Shown here piece after piece: positions 46,502-55,103 of a DNA stretch of 64,000 nucleotides. The notes under the pieces are model-generated. The model saw only the letters and a program-made list of their open reading frames with translations. It had not been told where the DNA came from and ran no database searches. The first letter of the stretch is position 1. Every line of letters starts with the position of its first letter. The position numbers were made by a program, and so were the translations under genes. This stretch comes from Granulicella sp. WH15 (lineage in GTDB: Bacteria; Acidobacteriota; Terriglobia; Terriglobales; Acidobacteriaceae). Location of the stretch: positions 806,001 to 870,000 of the forward strand of contig NZ_CP042596.1 in the NCBI RefSeq assembly GCF_009914315.1. Reading direction: 5' to 3'.

Positions 46502-47986
46502 TTACATCATGCCTAGTTGTTTGAGGGCTTCTCCGGCGCCGCGTAGGGTTGTCAGCTTCATCTCTGAGTATTTGCGGGAGAGGAGGATGCCGTCGGCACC
46601 GCCACGGAAGGCGGCTAGTACGGCGTCGCGTGTGCCCTCGGGTGTGCATTTGCTGTGGCCGTCTGCGGTGGGGACGTCGAGGTCGAGACCGGACCAGAGT
46701 TTTGTCTTGGTACCTGCAAGGTCTTCGCGGCTGCGCTTGGTCTCGCGGTAGACGTAGTCGGGAGAGAAGCCGACGGAGGGGAGCTTGTCGAAGTTGGCTT
46801 CGCGGAAGTCCATGACGCGGGCATGGAAGTCGAGGAGTTGCTGTGAGGGGATGTCGCCGAAGATGGTGCCGCCTACGCTGTTGAGGTAGTTTACTTCGCG
46901 CTCGCCCGCCACGTTGTGGTACATCACTACCTTCAGGAAGTCAGAATATTTTGATAGCTCTTGTAAGTCGAGCTCGGCGCGGTAGATGGGGTTGAAGGTG
47001 TTGTTGTGCCAGAGGTGCCAGCCTACTTCTACCTTGGGATTGGCGCTGTGGACTCGCTCGTAGACGGCGGCTTGAATGTCGTGGAGGCTGTCGGTCCAGA
47101 GGGTCTCCCACTGGAGTAGCTCGGGGTAGCGGAGGAGGATGCGCCAGAGCTGCACGTAGTAGCCGTCGGTGGGACGGTGGCCCTGGCGTGCGGTGGTGAC
47201 GAACTTGAGTAGCTCGGTGAAGCCGGTGCGGGCGCGGTCGGGATTGATGCCGGATTTGCGGGCGCGGGTGATGCAGAACTCGCAGAAGCAGGTGACGGTG
47301 TCGGGCTTGGGCGGGGTGTGGCTGGCGCCGAGCATGTCGGAGAAGGCGCCCTGGCGCTCGGAGCCCCACATGATGCCGTCGACGTCGTAGCTGCGAGCCC
47401 AGTCTTCGGTGAGGTCGAGGAGCCAGTTGCGGTAGTCGGGATTGTTGAAGCAGAGGGTGACGGCGTTCTCGCCGTTGAACTGCTTCTCTTGCAGCTTGGT
47501 GATGTTGGGGCGGTCTTTGCGGTAGACGTCTTCCATCCAGCAGATGGTCTTCATGCCGCGCTTCTTGGCTTCGGGGAGGACTGCTTCGAGTACGTCGTAG
47601 TCGCCGAAGTCGGGGGCGCGGAAGTCTTGAAAGACGGTGTTTTTATAGTACTTCGGATTTACTTTGGTGTAGCTGCCGCCGTAGAAGTTGGTGTCATACT
47701 CGCGCTTGCCGTGGTCGGGGAAGGGCTGGCCGGGGATCTGGCGGCCAGCGGTGCCGCGGCCGTAGGTGAAGGTGGTGACGAAGAGGGTGTTGATGTTGGC
47801 GCACTCCTGCAAGGTGTCGAGCGCGCCGTTGACGCCCTCGTCGACGAAGGAGACTGCGCCGATCTGGATGCCGATGGTTTTGTCGGTCTTCTTGTTCGTG
47901 GGGGCCGCTTGGGCGATTTCGGGGAGGCTGGTGGTGAGTGCTGTTGCGGCAGCGGTTTGCAGGAAGGTGCGGCGATTCATCTCCAT
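46502..47986 (-). CDS. Tat-exported TIM-barrel-like protein, putative glycosidase, with a cysteine cluster
   Basis: 494 residues; start ATG at 47986 with GGAGG six bases upstream. A twin-arginine signal (MNRRTFLQTAAATALTTSLP, then EIAQA) indicates export in a folded state, often because of a cofactor. The body alternates strands and helices like a TIM barrel: TIGIQIGAVSFVDEG, LFVTTFTYGRGTAGR, MKTICWMEDVYRKDRPN, DVDGIMWGSERQGAF, VEVGWHLWHNNTFNP and ADGILLSRKYSEM. Similar layouts occur in putative glycoside hydrolases (GHL/family-10-like), but I cannot name the family. The segment TVTCFCEFCITRAR holds three closely spaced cysteines that could bind metal. It lies between the DUF6282-like and PQQ dehydrogenase genes in an operon. 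Confidence 0.72.
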   Translation of the reverse strand: MEMNRRTFLQTAAATALTTSLPEIAQAAPTNKKTDKTIGIQIGAVSFVDEGVNGALDTLQECANINTLFVTTFTYGRGTAGRQIPGQPFPDHGKREYDTNFYGGSYTKVNPKYYKNTVFQDFRAPDFGDYDVLEAVLPEAKKRGMKTICWMEDVYRKDRPNITKLQEKQFNGENAVTLCFNNPDYRNWLLDLTEDWARSYDVDGIMWGSERQGAFSDMLGASHTPPKPDTVTCFCEFCITRARKSGINPDRARTGFTELLKFVTTARQGHRPTDGYYVQLWRILLRYPELLQWETLWTDSLHDIQAAVYERVHSANPKVEVGWHLWHNNTFNPIYRAELDLQELSKYSDFLKVVMYHNVAGEREVNYLNSVGGTIFGDIPSQQLLDFHARVMDFREANFDKLPSVGFSPDYVYRETKRSREDLAGTKTKLWSGLDLDVPTADGHSKCTPEGTRDAVLAAFRGGADGILLSRKYSEMKLTTLRGAGEALKQLGMM

Positions 47987-48009
47987 CAATTGCCTCCGAA
48001 GAGTTGCAG

Positions 48010-48942
48010 TTAGTTCAGGCCCAATAGATGGGCTGGATTGGTCTTGGACATCTGGTCGAGTTCTGATTGGGTGATGCCTAAACGCTTGAGGCCAGCGAAG
48101 TAGGCGATGAGGCCATCAGTGGGGATGGGGTTGTCGGCCTGACCGAGGTCGCTGGCGAGGATGCAGTGGGATGGGCCTATGGCGCGGATGGCCTTGACGT
48201 AATCGGCCAGCTCGAACTCTTTGAAGTGGCCGACGGTGCCGTTGTAGACGAATTCGATGTAGGCACCGAGGGATGCGGCTTGCTGCATCTGGGGGATGGA
48301 CATGTGGATGGGGGCCATCATTGCGTGGGTTACGACGATGCGGTCGATGCCCTGGAGTTTGGCTTCGCGGATGAGGAGGAGATCTTCTTGCGGGGTGTTA
48401 TGGCCGGTTGCCAGGGCCAGGTGGTACTTCGCGATGGTGATGATGACGGCCTTGGTCTCGAGAAGTAGCTCGCCGTTTTTTGAGATGGCTACGAAGGGGC
48501 GGGTGGTCTTTTCGGATCGCACCTGGGTTTCGGTGTCGAAGGAACCCATCCATACGATCTTGCCGTAGCCGCCGGACATCTGGGCCATGCGCTCGACTGC
48601 CGCGGGGTTCATGCCGCCTACGCTGAGGTTGAGGGCGATTCCACCGAAGACCTCAATGCCGGGAACCGCTTTGCGGACCAGGAAGGCTTGTGCGGAGGTG
48701 GAGTCGTAGTGGTTCTTGAGCACGATGGCGCGCATCCCCTGCTGCTTTGCGATGCGGGCTGCTTCGATGGCGTCGATGGAGCGGGGGACGACATCGGGCA
48801 TGAAGTGCGCGTGGATGTCGATGACGCCCTCGAGCGGTCGGGCTGCCTCTTGTGCGTTTGCGTGTAGGGAGAACGCAAGGATAGCTGCCGTTGTGAGCAG
48901 GATGGCTTGTTGGACGATCTGTCTCGCGGACTTAGCTCTCAT
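48010..48942 (-). CDS. Exported DUF6282-like metal-dependent hydrolase
   Basis: 310 residues from the ATG at 48942, preceded by GGAAGG; an upstream in-frame start would add 41 residues ahead of the signal peptide. Signal segment ILLTTAAILAFSLHANAQ. The amidohydrolase-type HxH motif is in GVIDIHAHFMPDVVP; other metal-site candidates are KNHYDST, VTHAMMAP and ILASDLGQ. The overall pattern recalls the DUF6282 branch of the amidohydrolase superfamily; the assignment is from memory of motifs. It is the first gene of an operon with the Tat protein and the PQQ dehydrogenase, so a lactone formed by the dehydrogenase is one possible substrate. That is inference. Confidence 0.72.
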   Translation of the reverse strand: MRAKSARQIVQQAILLTTAAILAFSLHANAQEAARPLEGVIDIHAHFMPDVVPRSIDAIEAARIAKQQGMRAIVLKNHYDSTSAQAFLVRKAVPGIEVFGGIALNLSVGGMNPAAVERMAQMSGGYGKIVWMGSFDTETQVRSEKTTRPFVAISKNGELLLETKAVIITIAKYHLALATGHNTPQEDLLLIREAKLQGIDRIVVTHAMMAPIHMSIPQMQQAASLGAYIEFVYNGTVGHFKEFELADYVKAIRAIGPSHCILASDLGQADNPIPTDGLIAYFAGLKRLGITQSELDQMSKTNPAHLLGLN

Positions 48943-49060
48943 GGTTTGCCTTCCAATGCGAGAACAACTTCTTGCCAGGCGTGAAGCATACAGGTGTAGG
49001 GCACTGTCTGGCGACGGCAGTGCATGGTGTCCCGGCGAACTAGGAATCAATGACGACGGA

Positions 49061-49109
49061 ATCATAGGGGTGGAAAGAAACTAATGTCAATCTGGATATA
49101 AATTTCCTA
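49061..49109 (-). promoter_or_regulatory. Promoter and upstream box of the DUF6282-Tat-PQQ operon
   Basis: On the minus strand a perfect TTGACA (49085-49090) and TATGAT (49061-49066) are 18 bases apart. The box TAGGAAAT (49102-49109) sits 11 bases upstream, as in the receptor-lipocalin promoter, though here the other half of the palindrome is not kept. The 383-base gap also serves the divergent rhamnosidase gene, whose own promoter I cannot place. Confidence 0.6.
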
Positions 49110-49325
49110 ATGGTTTTTTCGGAGATAGAGCTGGCTACTAACGTTTATTGCAATTTAAAGCCATAAGACACGGCTCTATACGTTTTGTATTGTGCGAGTC
49201 GGCATCTGTTCATTTCGCTTTCATCAGTAATTGCTTGTTTTTGGATTGAAATAAGTTCTCTTTAGGGGATAGTCTTACCGCGTCCGTTGCGGTGGCTCTA
49301 TTACGGTGGCATTCGAGGAGAGACG

Positions 49326-52300
49326 ATGAAGAGATGGAAGCCTGTGGCTGCGGGTGCAGCTTTGGTTCTGGCTGTGGTGGGTGTTGCGAGTGCGCAGAAT
49401 GCGGCGATTACGCCGCAGGAGTTTCGCGCGCCGCCTGAAGCTGCGAAGCCGCGGGTGTGGTGGCACTGGATGAGCGGCAATGTGACGCGGGAGGGGATCA
49501 CGGCCGATCTGGAGTGGATGCACCGCGTGGGCATTGGTGGGTTGCAGATGTTCGATGGGGATATGGGGGTGGCGCAGTATCTGGAGAAACCGGTGATCTG
49601 GATGACGCCGGAGTGGAAGGCGGACTTCAGGCACGCGGGGGCGGAGGCTGAGCGGCTGCACCTGGAGATGTCGATGGCGGCTTCGGGTGGGTGGAGCGAG
49701 ACGGCGGGGCCGTGGGTGAAGCCGGAGCAGGCGATGAAGAAGGTCGTCTGGAGCGAGATGGTGGTTAAGGGAGGGCGGCACTTTCATGGGGCGTTGCCGC
49801 AGCCGCCGAGGACGAATGGGCCGTTTCAAGGGCTGGGGTTGATTGATCTGCCGAATCCTCCGATGGTGGGTGGTGCGCCGGGGATCGCTCGCGCGAAGCT
49901 GGAGGAGGCTAAGGCAGATCCTACCTTTTATGCGGATACGGTGGTGCTGGCTTATCGGCAGCCGAGGGTGGAAGAAGAGGCGGTGAGGCTGCGGCCGAAG
50001 ATTACGGCTAGTGATGCGACGCTCGATGTTAGGGCGATCAGTGACCGGAACTACGATACGGTGGGGCGGTTGAAGATGGCCGAGGGGAGTGATCGGGCGT
50101 GGGTGCAGTGGGAGTTTGAGCGGCCTGTGGGGGTGCGATCTTTTGTGTTGCAGATGACTCCTCCGCCTACTCGGCAGGCGGCTGCGCTGCCGAATGGGAA
50201 ACTTGAATGGAGTATGGATGGGAGGCAGTGGACTAAGCTGCTTGCGCTGCCGGGCACGCCGCAGTACGTGGCTCTGATGGGATCGAGGACTTACTCGTTT
50301 GCTCCGGTGCAGGCGCGATTTTTTCGGATGATCCTGGAGCGTCAGGTCTTTGATCTGGATGCGCGGATGCGTGGCAATGTCGCACCGAACTTCTTTGACA
50401 TTGTTCAGGCTGAGTTGAGTGTGGCGCCGCGTATTAATTTTTTTGAGGATAAGGCTAGCTTCGGTATTTATGTGGATCTGCCTGAGTCTCCTACTCCAGT
50501 TACTAAAGCTGGTGAGGCGATTGTGCCATCAGAGGTTGTCAATCTTACGGGGAAGATGCGGACGGATGGGACGCTCGACTGGGACGTGCCGGAGGGTGAG
50601 TGGGTGGTACTGAGGGTGGGGTACTCACTTACGGGGAAGAAGAATCATCCGGCTACTCCGGCTGCTACTGGATTTGAAGTAGACAAGCTAAGTGCCGAGC
50701 ATGTGCGCGAGTATATGCAGACTTATACGGGCATGATCTCAGGGGCACTTGGTGAGAATTATGGGAAGAGCTTTCGATATTTTCTGATGGATAGCTGGGA
50801 GGCGGGAAGGCAGAACTGGACGGAGGATATGATCCCTGAGTTTGTGCGGAGGAGAGGGTATGATCCTACGGCTTATCTTCCAGTGCTGACGGGGAAGATC
50901 GTTGGTAGTGCGGCCGAGAGTGATGCGTTTCTTTGGGACTACCGTAGGACGATTGGTGAGATGCTGGCCGATAACCACTATCGGCTGGCTAAGGAGTTTT
51001 TGGCGAAGCAGTCGATTGGGCTGTATGGCGAGGCTATGGGGGTGGCCATGCCGACGACTGGGGACGGTCTGCTGAACAAGGGGCAGGTGACGGTGCCGAT
51101 GGGGGAGTTCTGGACGCCGAAGCCGGGCGGCGTGGATATGGCGACGCGAGAGACGGATGTGGTGGAGACGGCTTCGGCGGCGCATATTTATGGGAGGCCG
51201 ATTGCGGCGGCGGAGTCGTTTACTTCGATGCCTAGTACGCCGGGTTGGGGGCAGTCGCCTTTTTATCTGAAGGGGCTTGCGGATCAGAACTTTGCTCGTG
51301 GGATTAATCAAATTGTTTTTCATACGTCGGATCATCAGGCGTTCGTAGATGACAGGCATAAGCCGGGGATGACGCTGGGTTACTTTGGCCAGCATTATTC
51401 GCGCAATATTACCTGGGCCGAGCAGGCGCTGGCTTGGAATACTTATCTGGCGCGGTGTTCTTATCTATTGCAGAGTGGTGAGCCGGCGGCGGATATTGCT
51501 TACTTCTATGGAGAAGGTGCGCCGGTGACGGTGCCTTGGTGGAAGAGGTTTTCGCCTGCGCTGCCTAAAGGGTATGCCGTCGATTATCTGAACTCCGATG
51601 TGTTGTTGCATCAGGCCAGCGTGGTGGATGGAAAACTGGCGTTGAAGGCTGGGCCGCGCTATCGGGTGCTGGTGATTCCGGATGAAGAGACTAAGTTGAC
51701 GCTGGCTATATTGCGGCAGGTTGCGGAGCTGGTAAAGGCCGGGGCGGTGGTGGTTGCGCCGCGGACGATTGGCTCGCCTAGTCTTGAGGATCGACCGCAT
51801 ATGGGTGAGTTGCGGAAGATTGCGAATGAGTTGTGGGGTAGTGGTGCGCATGGTTCTCATGCGTATGGGAAGGGCAGGGTTTATTGGGGGAGTTCGCTCG
51901 AGGAGGTCTTTGTGGCGGAGCATATTTCTCCGGACTTCTTGTATGGAAAGCCGCGAGTGGAGCGGGCTTATGAGTATCCGCTGCCGAATGCGCAGGCGGA
52001 GGATGTGGTGTGGATTCATCGTAAGTCGATGCCGGGGGATGCTTATTTTATCTCGAACCAGAGAGCGCAGTCGGAGGTGCTGCCTATTAGTTTTCGAGTG
52101 ACAGGGAAGGTGGCTGAGTTATGGCATCCCGATACTGGAACGGTGGAGCCGGTGTCTTATAAGACTGAGGGTGGCCGTACGGTTGTGGATCTGCGACTGG
52201 GGCCGCTGGGGTCTGTCTTTGTGGTGTTTCGTGAGGCTGGTCCGGCTGAGAAAACTGTGCCGGAAGTGAAGACGGAGGAGCTAGTTAGATTGCCGGAAAA

Positions 52301-52763
52301 CTGGAAGATTAGTTTTCCGCCTAAGCTGGGTGCGCCTGAGCAGGTGGAAGTGAAGAAGCTTGCTTCGTGGACAGAGAATAGTGATACGGGGGTGCGTTAT
52401 TTTTCGGGGACGGCGACTTACTCGCAGGATGTGAGCTTGACGGAGAAGCAGACGCAGGGCGGGAAGATATTGCTGGAACTGGGGCGTGTGCGGGAGATCG
52501 CCGAGGTGACGGTGAATGGCAGGGAGATTCCGGAGACGCTTTGGAAGCCGCCGTTTACGGTGGATGTGACTGAGGCCTTGCGGGCGGGGGCCAATCATAT
52601 TGAGGTAAAGGTGACGAACCTATGGCCGAACCGGATCATTGGGGATCAGCAGCCGGATGCGAAGGAGAAGTACACGTTTACGGTCTATGGTGCGTATCAG
52701 GCGGACTCGCCGCTGGTTGAGTCTGGACTGCTGGGGCCGGTGAGATTGGTGCGGGTGCGCTGA
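49326..52763 (+). CDS. Secreted GH106 alpha-L-rhamnosidase-like glycoside hydrolase
   Basis: 1145 residues from the ATG at 49326 (GAGGAGAG ribosome site). Signal peptide AAGAALVLAVVGVASAQ. The opening PRVWWHWMSGNVTREGITAD and LEWMHRVGIGGLQMFDGDMG is the hallmark of GH106, and the mid-protein LMDSWEAGRQNWTEDMIPEF supplies acidic residues of the kind used for catalysis and calcium. Late segments (VAELWHPDTGTVEPVSYKTE and a beta-sandwich ending in LGPVRLVRVR) are the accessory domains usual in this family. It would remove terminal L-rhamnose from pectic or other glycans in the periplasm or outside. It starts a rightward gene run and is divergent from the DUF6282-Tat-PQQ operon. Confidence 0.88.
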   Translation: MKRWKPVAAGAALVLAVVGVASAQNAAITPQEFRAPPEAAKPRVWWHWMSGNVTREGITADLEWMHRVGIGGLQMFDGDMGVAQYLEKPVIWMTPEWKADFRHAGAEAERLHLEMSMAASGGWSETAGPWVKPEQAMKKVVWSEMVVKGGRHFHGALPQPPRTNGPFQGLGLIDLPNPPMVGGAPGIARAKLEEAKADPTFYADTVVLAYRQPRVEEEAVRLRPKITASDATLDVRAISDRNYDTVGRLKMAEGSDRAWVQWEFERPVGVRSFVLQMTPPPTRQAAALPNGKLEWSMDGRQWTKLLALPGTPQYVALMGSRTYSFAPVQARFFRMILERQVFDLDARMRGNVAPNFFDIVQAELSVAPRINFFEDKASFGIYVDLPESPTPVTKAGEAIVPSEVVNLTGKMRTDGTLDWDVPEGEWVVLRVGYSLTGKKNHPATPAATGFEVDKLSAEHVREYMQTYTGMISGALGENYGKSFRYFLMDSWEAGRQNWTEDMIPEFVRRRGYDPTAYLPVLTGKIVGSAAESDAFLWDYRRTIGEMLADNHYRLAKEFLAKQSIGLYGEAMGVAMPTTGDGLLNKGQVTVPMGEFWTPKPGGVDMATRETDVVETASAAHIYGRPIAAAESFTSMPSTPGWGQSPFYLKGLADQNFARGINQIVFHTSDHQAFVDDRHKPGMTLGYFGQHYSRNITWAEQALAWNTYLARCSYLLQSGEPAADIAYFYGEGAPVTVPWWKRFSPALPKGYAVDYLNSDVLLHQASVVDGKLALKAGPRYRVLVIPDEETKLTLAILRQVAELVKAGAVVVAPRTIGSPSLEDRPHMGELRKIANELWGSGAHGSHAYGKGRVYWGSSLEEVFVAEHISPDFLYGKPRVERAYEYPLPNAQAEDVVWIHRKSMPGDAYFISNQRAQSEVLPISFRVTGKVAELWHPDTGTVEPVSYKTEGGRTVVDLRLGPLGSVFVVFREAGPAEKTVPEVKTEELVRLPENWKISFPPKLGAPEQVEVKKLASWTENSDTGVRYFSGTATYSQDVSLTEKQTQGGKILLELGRVREIAEVTVNGREIPETLWKPPFTVDVTEALRAGANHIEVKVTNLWPNRIIGDQQPDAKEKYTFTVYGAYQADSPLVESGLLGPVRLVRVR

Positions 52764-52844
52764 TGGTTTGTGGGGTGCTCTGGGAAATGCGCTACCCTAG
52801 ATGACATCTGTAATAGATTGGGTGTTATTGAAGGAGTCTATCCG

Positions 52845-53927
52845 TTGGCGCAGCCTAGAATACCTCGTCTCTATCTCATCCCTGTTTTGTGCAAGGCTCT
52901 CGATATTCTGGATCTGCTGGAGCGGGAGAAGAGCCGTGTGCCGCTCGAAGAGATATTCCAGAGGGTGCAGATTCCTAAGACTACGGTCTATCGGATTTTG
53001 AAGACGCTGGTGCATCGTGGGTATCTGGCGCAGTCGCCGGATGGACGATATCACGCGATCTCGCGCTCGAGGAAGATTCGCTTTGGGTTTGCGAGTCAGA
53101 GTGCGGCGATGCCGTTTTCGGAGGAGGTCACGACCAGCTTGCAGCTGGCGGCTACGCATAATGGGGTCGATCTGCAGATTCTCGATAACCAGTACAGCGC
53201 GGATGTGGCGCTGGAGAATGCGAAGAAGTTTGTGGCTTCGAATGTGGACCTGGTGATTGAGTTTCAGATTGACGATCGGGTCGCGCCGCGGATTGGGCAC
53301 ACGATTACGAGTGCGGGGATTCCTTTGATCGCGCTGGGGATTCCTCATCCTTATGCGGTTTACTTTGGCGTGGATAACTTCCAGGTGGGATTTGATGCGG
53401 GAGATTATCTGGCACAGTATGCGATCGAGAAGTGGAAGGGGAAGGTGGACTATGTGGTGGGGCTCGAGATTACCGAGGCTGGCTCGTTTGTGCAGAGTCG
53501 AGTCGCAGGTGCGTTTGATGGGGTTAGGAGGAGGTTGCCGAGCTTTCCGGAAGAGGGCTTTGTGCGGTTGGAGTGCAGCGGGATTCGGCAGAGAAGCTAT
53601 AGCGTGATGGAGAAGTTTTTGAATGGGCATAAGGGGGCTAAGGTGCTGGTGGCTGCGGCTAACGACACGGTCGCGCTAGGGGCGTTGCGGGCGGTGCGGG
53701 AGTTGAAGCTGGAGAAATTCGTGGCGATTGTGGGGCAGGATTGTATTCCGGAGGCGCTCGAGGAGATGCGGGCGAATCGTGGTGGGTTGGTGGGGTCGGT
53801 CTCGCATGAGACCGATACGTATGGGCCGCGGCTGATTCAGTTGGGGCTATCAATGCTGAGAGGAAATGCGGTGCCGCCTTATAATTTTGTCGGCCACCAG
53901 GTTGTTACTCCGGCCAGTTTGAAGTAA
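52845..53927 (+). CDS. Transcriptional regulator: IclR-type winged helix fused to a periplasmic-binding-protein-like sugar sensor
   Basis: 360 residues from the TTG at 52845, which has AAGGAG eight bases upstream; a GTG at 52770 is in frame but lacks a ribosome site. Residues 10-75 form an IclR-like winged helix (LCKALDILDLLEREKSRVPL, IPKTTVYRILKTLVHRGYL). The usual IclR effector domain is absent. Instead the rest is a type 1 periplasmic-binding fold as in LacI-family sensors and ribose-binding proteins: NGVDLQILDNQYSADVALEN, VDLVIEFQIDDRVAPRIG, GIPLIALGIPHPYAVYFGVD, FDGVRRRLPSF, VLVAAANDTVALGALRAVRE and VGQDCIPEALEEMRAN. No signal peptide, so it is cytosolic. It lies 80 bases after the rhamnosidase and likely senses a sugar from this locus. 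Confidence 0.85.
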   Translation: MAQPRIPRLYLIPVLCKALDILDLLEREKSRVPLEEIFQRVQIPKTTVYRILKTLVHRGYLAQSPDGRYHAISRSRKIRFGFASQSAAMPFSEEVTTSLQLAATHNGVDLQILDNQYSADVALENAKKFVASNVDLVIEFQIDDRVAPRIGHTITSAGIPLIALGIPHPYAVYFGVDNFQVGFDAGDYLAQYAIEKWKGKVDYVVGLEITEAGSFVQSRVAGAFDGVRRRLPSFPEEGFVRLECSGIRQRSYSVMEKFLNGHKGAKVLVAAANDTVALGALRAVRELKLEKFVAIVGQDCIPEALEEMRANRGGLVGSVSHETDTYGPRLIQLGLSMLRGNAVPPYNFVGHQVVTPASLK

Positions 53928-54039
53928 ATGCCGGAATATTCCTTGCAATTGCTCTGATATTTTACGGAATTTGAAGTAGGCTACTCTTATATCCATCAAC
54001 CCAACTTATTTTTGCGTGCTCTCCAGAGGTGCTTGCGGA

Positions 54040-55095
54040 ATGATGAAAGACAAGAAGTTTCTTGCCTCGCGATCTCTCGTTCTATTGTTGCTGATTTTCT
54101 CTGCTGTTTCTGCATGTTTTGCCCAAGGGCTGCCGAAGGTTAGGCTCTTCTCGACCGGCGGGACGATTCAGGGCTCGGGGCCGAATCGGGATGAGATCTC
54201 GAACTATAAGCCGGGTAAAATTTCTCCGAAGGAACTGCTCGAGAATGTTCCCGAGGCTAAGGCCGTCGCGGATTTGAGCTATGAGGAGATCTCCTCGGTG
54301 GGGAGCGGCGGTGTCAATACCAAGATTCTGCTGAAGCTGGCGAAGGCGATTAATGCGTGGCTGGCGCAGCCGGATTCGGCTGGTGCGGTGGTGACGCATG
54401 GCACGGCCACGATGGAGGAGACGGCTTACTTTCTGAATCTAGTGGTTCACTCGGAGAAGCCGGTGGTGGTGGTGGGTGCGATGCGTCCTTACACGGCTAT
54501 CAGCCGCGATGGTCCGTTCAACTTGTATAACGCGATTCGCACGGCGGCCGATCCGGAGGCGCGGCGCAAGGGCGTGATGGTGCTGCTGAATGAGGAGATT
54601 CAGGCGGCGAGGGATGTTACTAAGACCAACACGGAGCGGGTGAATACGTTTGAGTCGCGGGACCTGGGGCCGATTGGCTTTTCGGATTCGGATCGGATTG
54701 TTTTTTATCGCAACCTTCTTTACAAGCACACTTATAAGTCTGAGTTCGATGTGAGTAAGTTGGATGAGCTGCCGAAGGTGGATATCGTCTATGGCTACCA
54801 GGAGGGCGAGCGGACGGCGGTGGATGCGTTGATCGCGGCTGGGGCCAAGGGGATTGTGCTCGATGACAGTGCACCGGGATTTGCCGATGCCGTGAAGGAC
54901 GGGCGGGCCAAGGGCGTTGTCTTTGTGCAGAGCGATAGGAAGGGCAGCGGGCGTGTGATGGAGGATCCTGAGCTGAAGAAGGGGGTGGTCACTGCGGACA
55001 ACCTCAATGCTCAGAAGTCACGCCAACTGCTGCGTCTTGCGCTGACCAAGACTACCGATATTAAAGAAATTCAACGCATGTTTGATGAGTACTGA
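54040..55095 (+). CDS. Exported L-asparaginase type II family protein, catalytic Asp replaced by Ala
   Basis: 351 residues with a signal peptide (LVLLLLIFSAVSACFAQ). The fold is unmistakably type II asparaginase: FSTGGTIQG with the nucleophile Thr at 42, VVVVGAMRPYTAISRDGPFN, RDVTKTNTERV with the catalytic Lys at 195, and the ending TKTTDIKEIQRMFDEY. The second active-site motif, THGTDT in E. coli AnsB, reads THGTATMEE here (GCC codon), so the catalytic Asp is Ala123. The substrate-carboxylate motif GSQ reads GSG. Normal asparaginase activity is therefore doubtful; a changed substrate or binding role is possible. Eight bases separate it from a second family member. Two adjacent ATGs (54040, 54043) are possible starts. 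Confidence 0.9.
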   Translation: MMKDKKFLASRSLVLLLLIFSAVSACFAQGLPKVRLFSTGGTIQGSGPNRDEISNYKPGKISPKELLENVPEAKAVADLSYEEISSVGSGGVNTKILLKLAKAINAWLAQPDSAGAVVTHGTATMEETAYFLNLVVHSEKPVVVVGAMRPYTAISRDGPFNLYNAIRTAADPEARRKGVMVLLNEEIQAARDVTKTNTERVNTFESRDLGPIGFSDSDRIVFYRNLLYKHTYKSEFDVSKLDELPKVDIVYGYQEGERTAVDALIAAGAKGIVLDDSAPGFADAVKDGRAKGVVFVQSDRKGSGRVMEDPELKKGVVTADNLNAQKSRQLLRLALTKTTDIKEIQRMFDEY

Positions 55096-55103
55096 GGCTG
55101 ACT

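Noticed and set aside
49140..49325. LacI-type operator around AACGTT near 49139-49145
   Set aside because: Only a six-base palindrome, which is expected often by chance.
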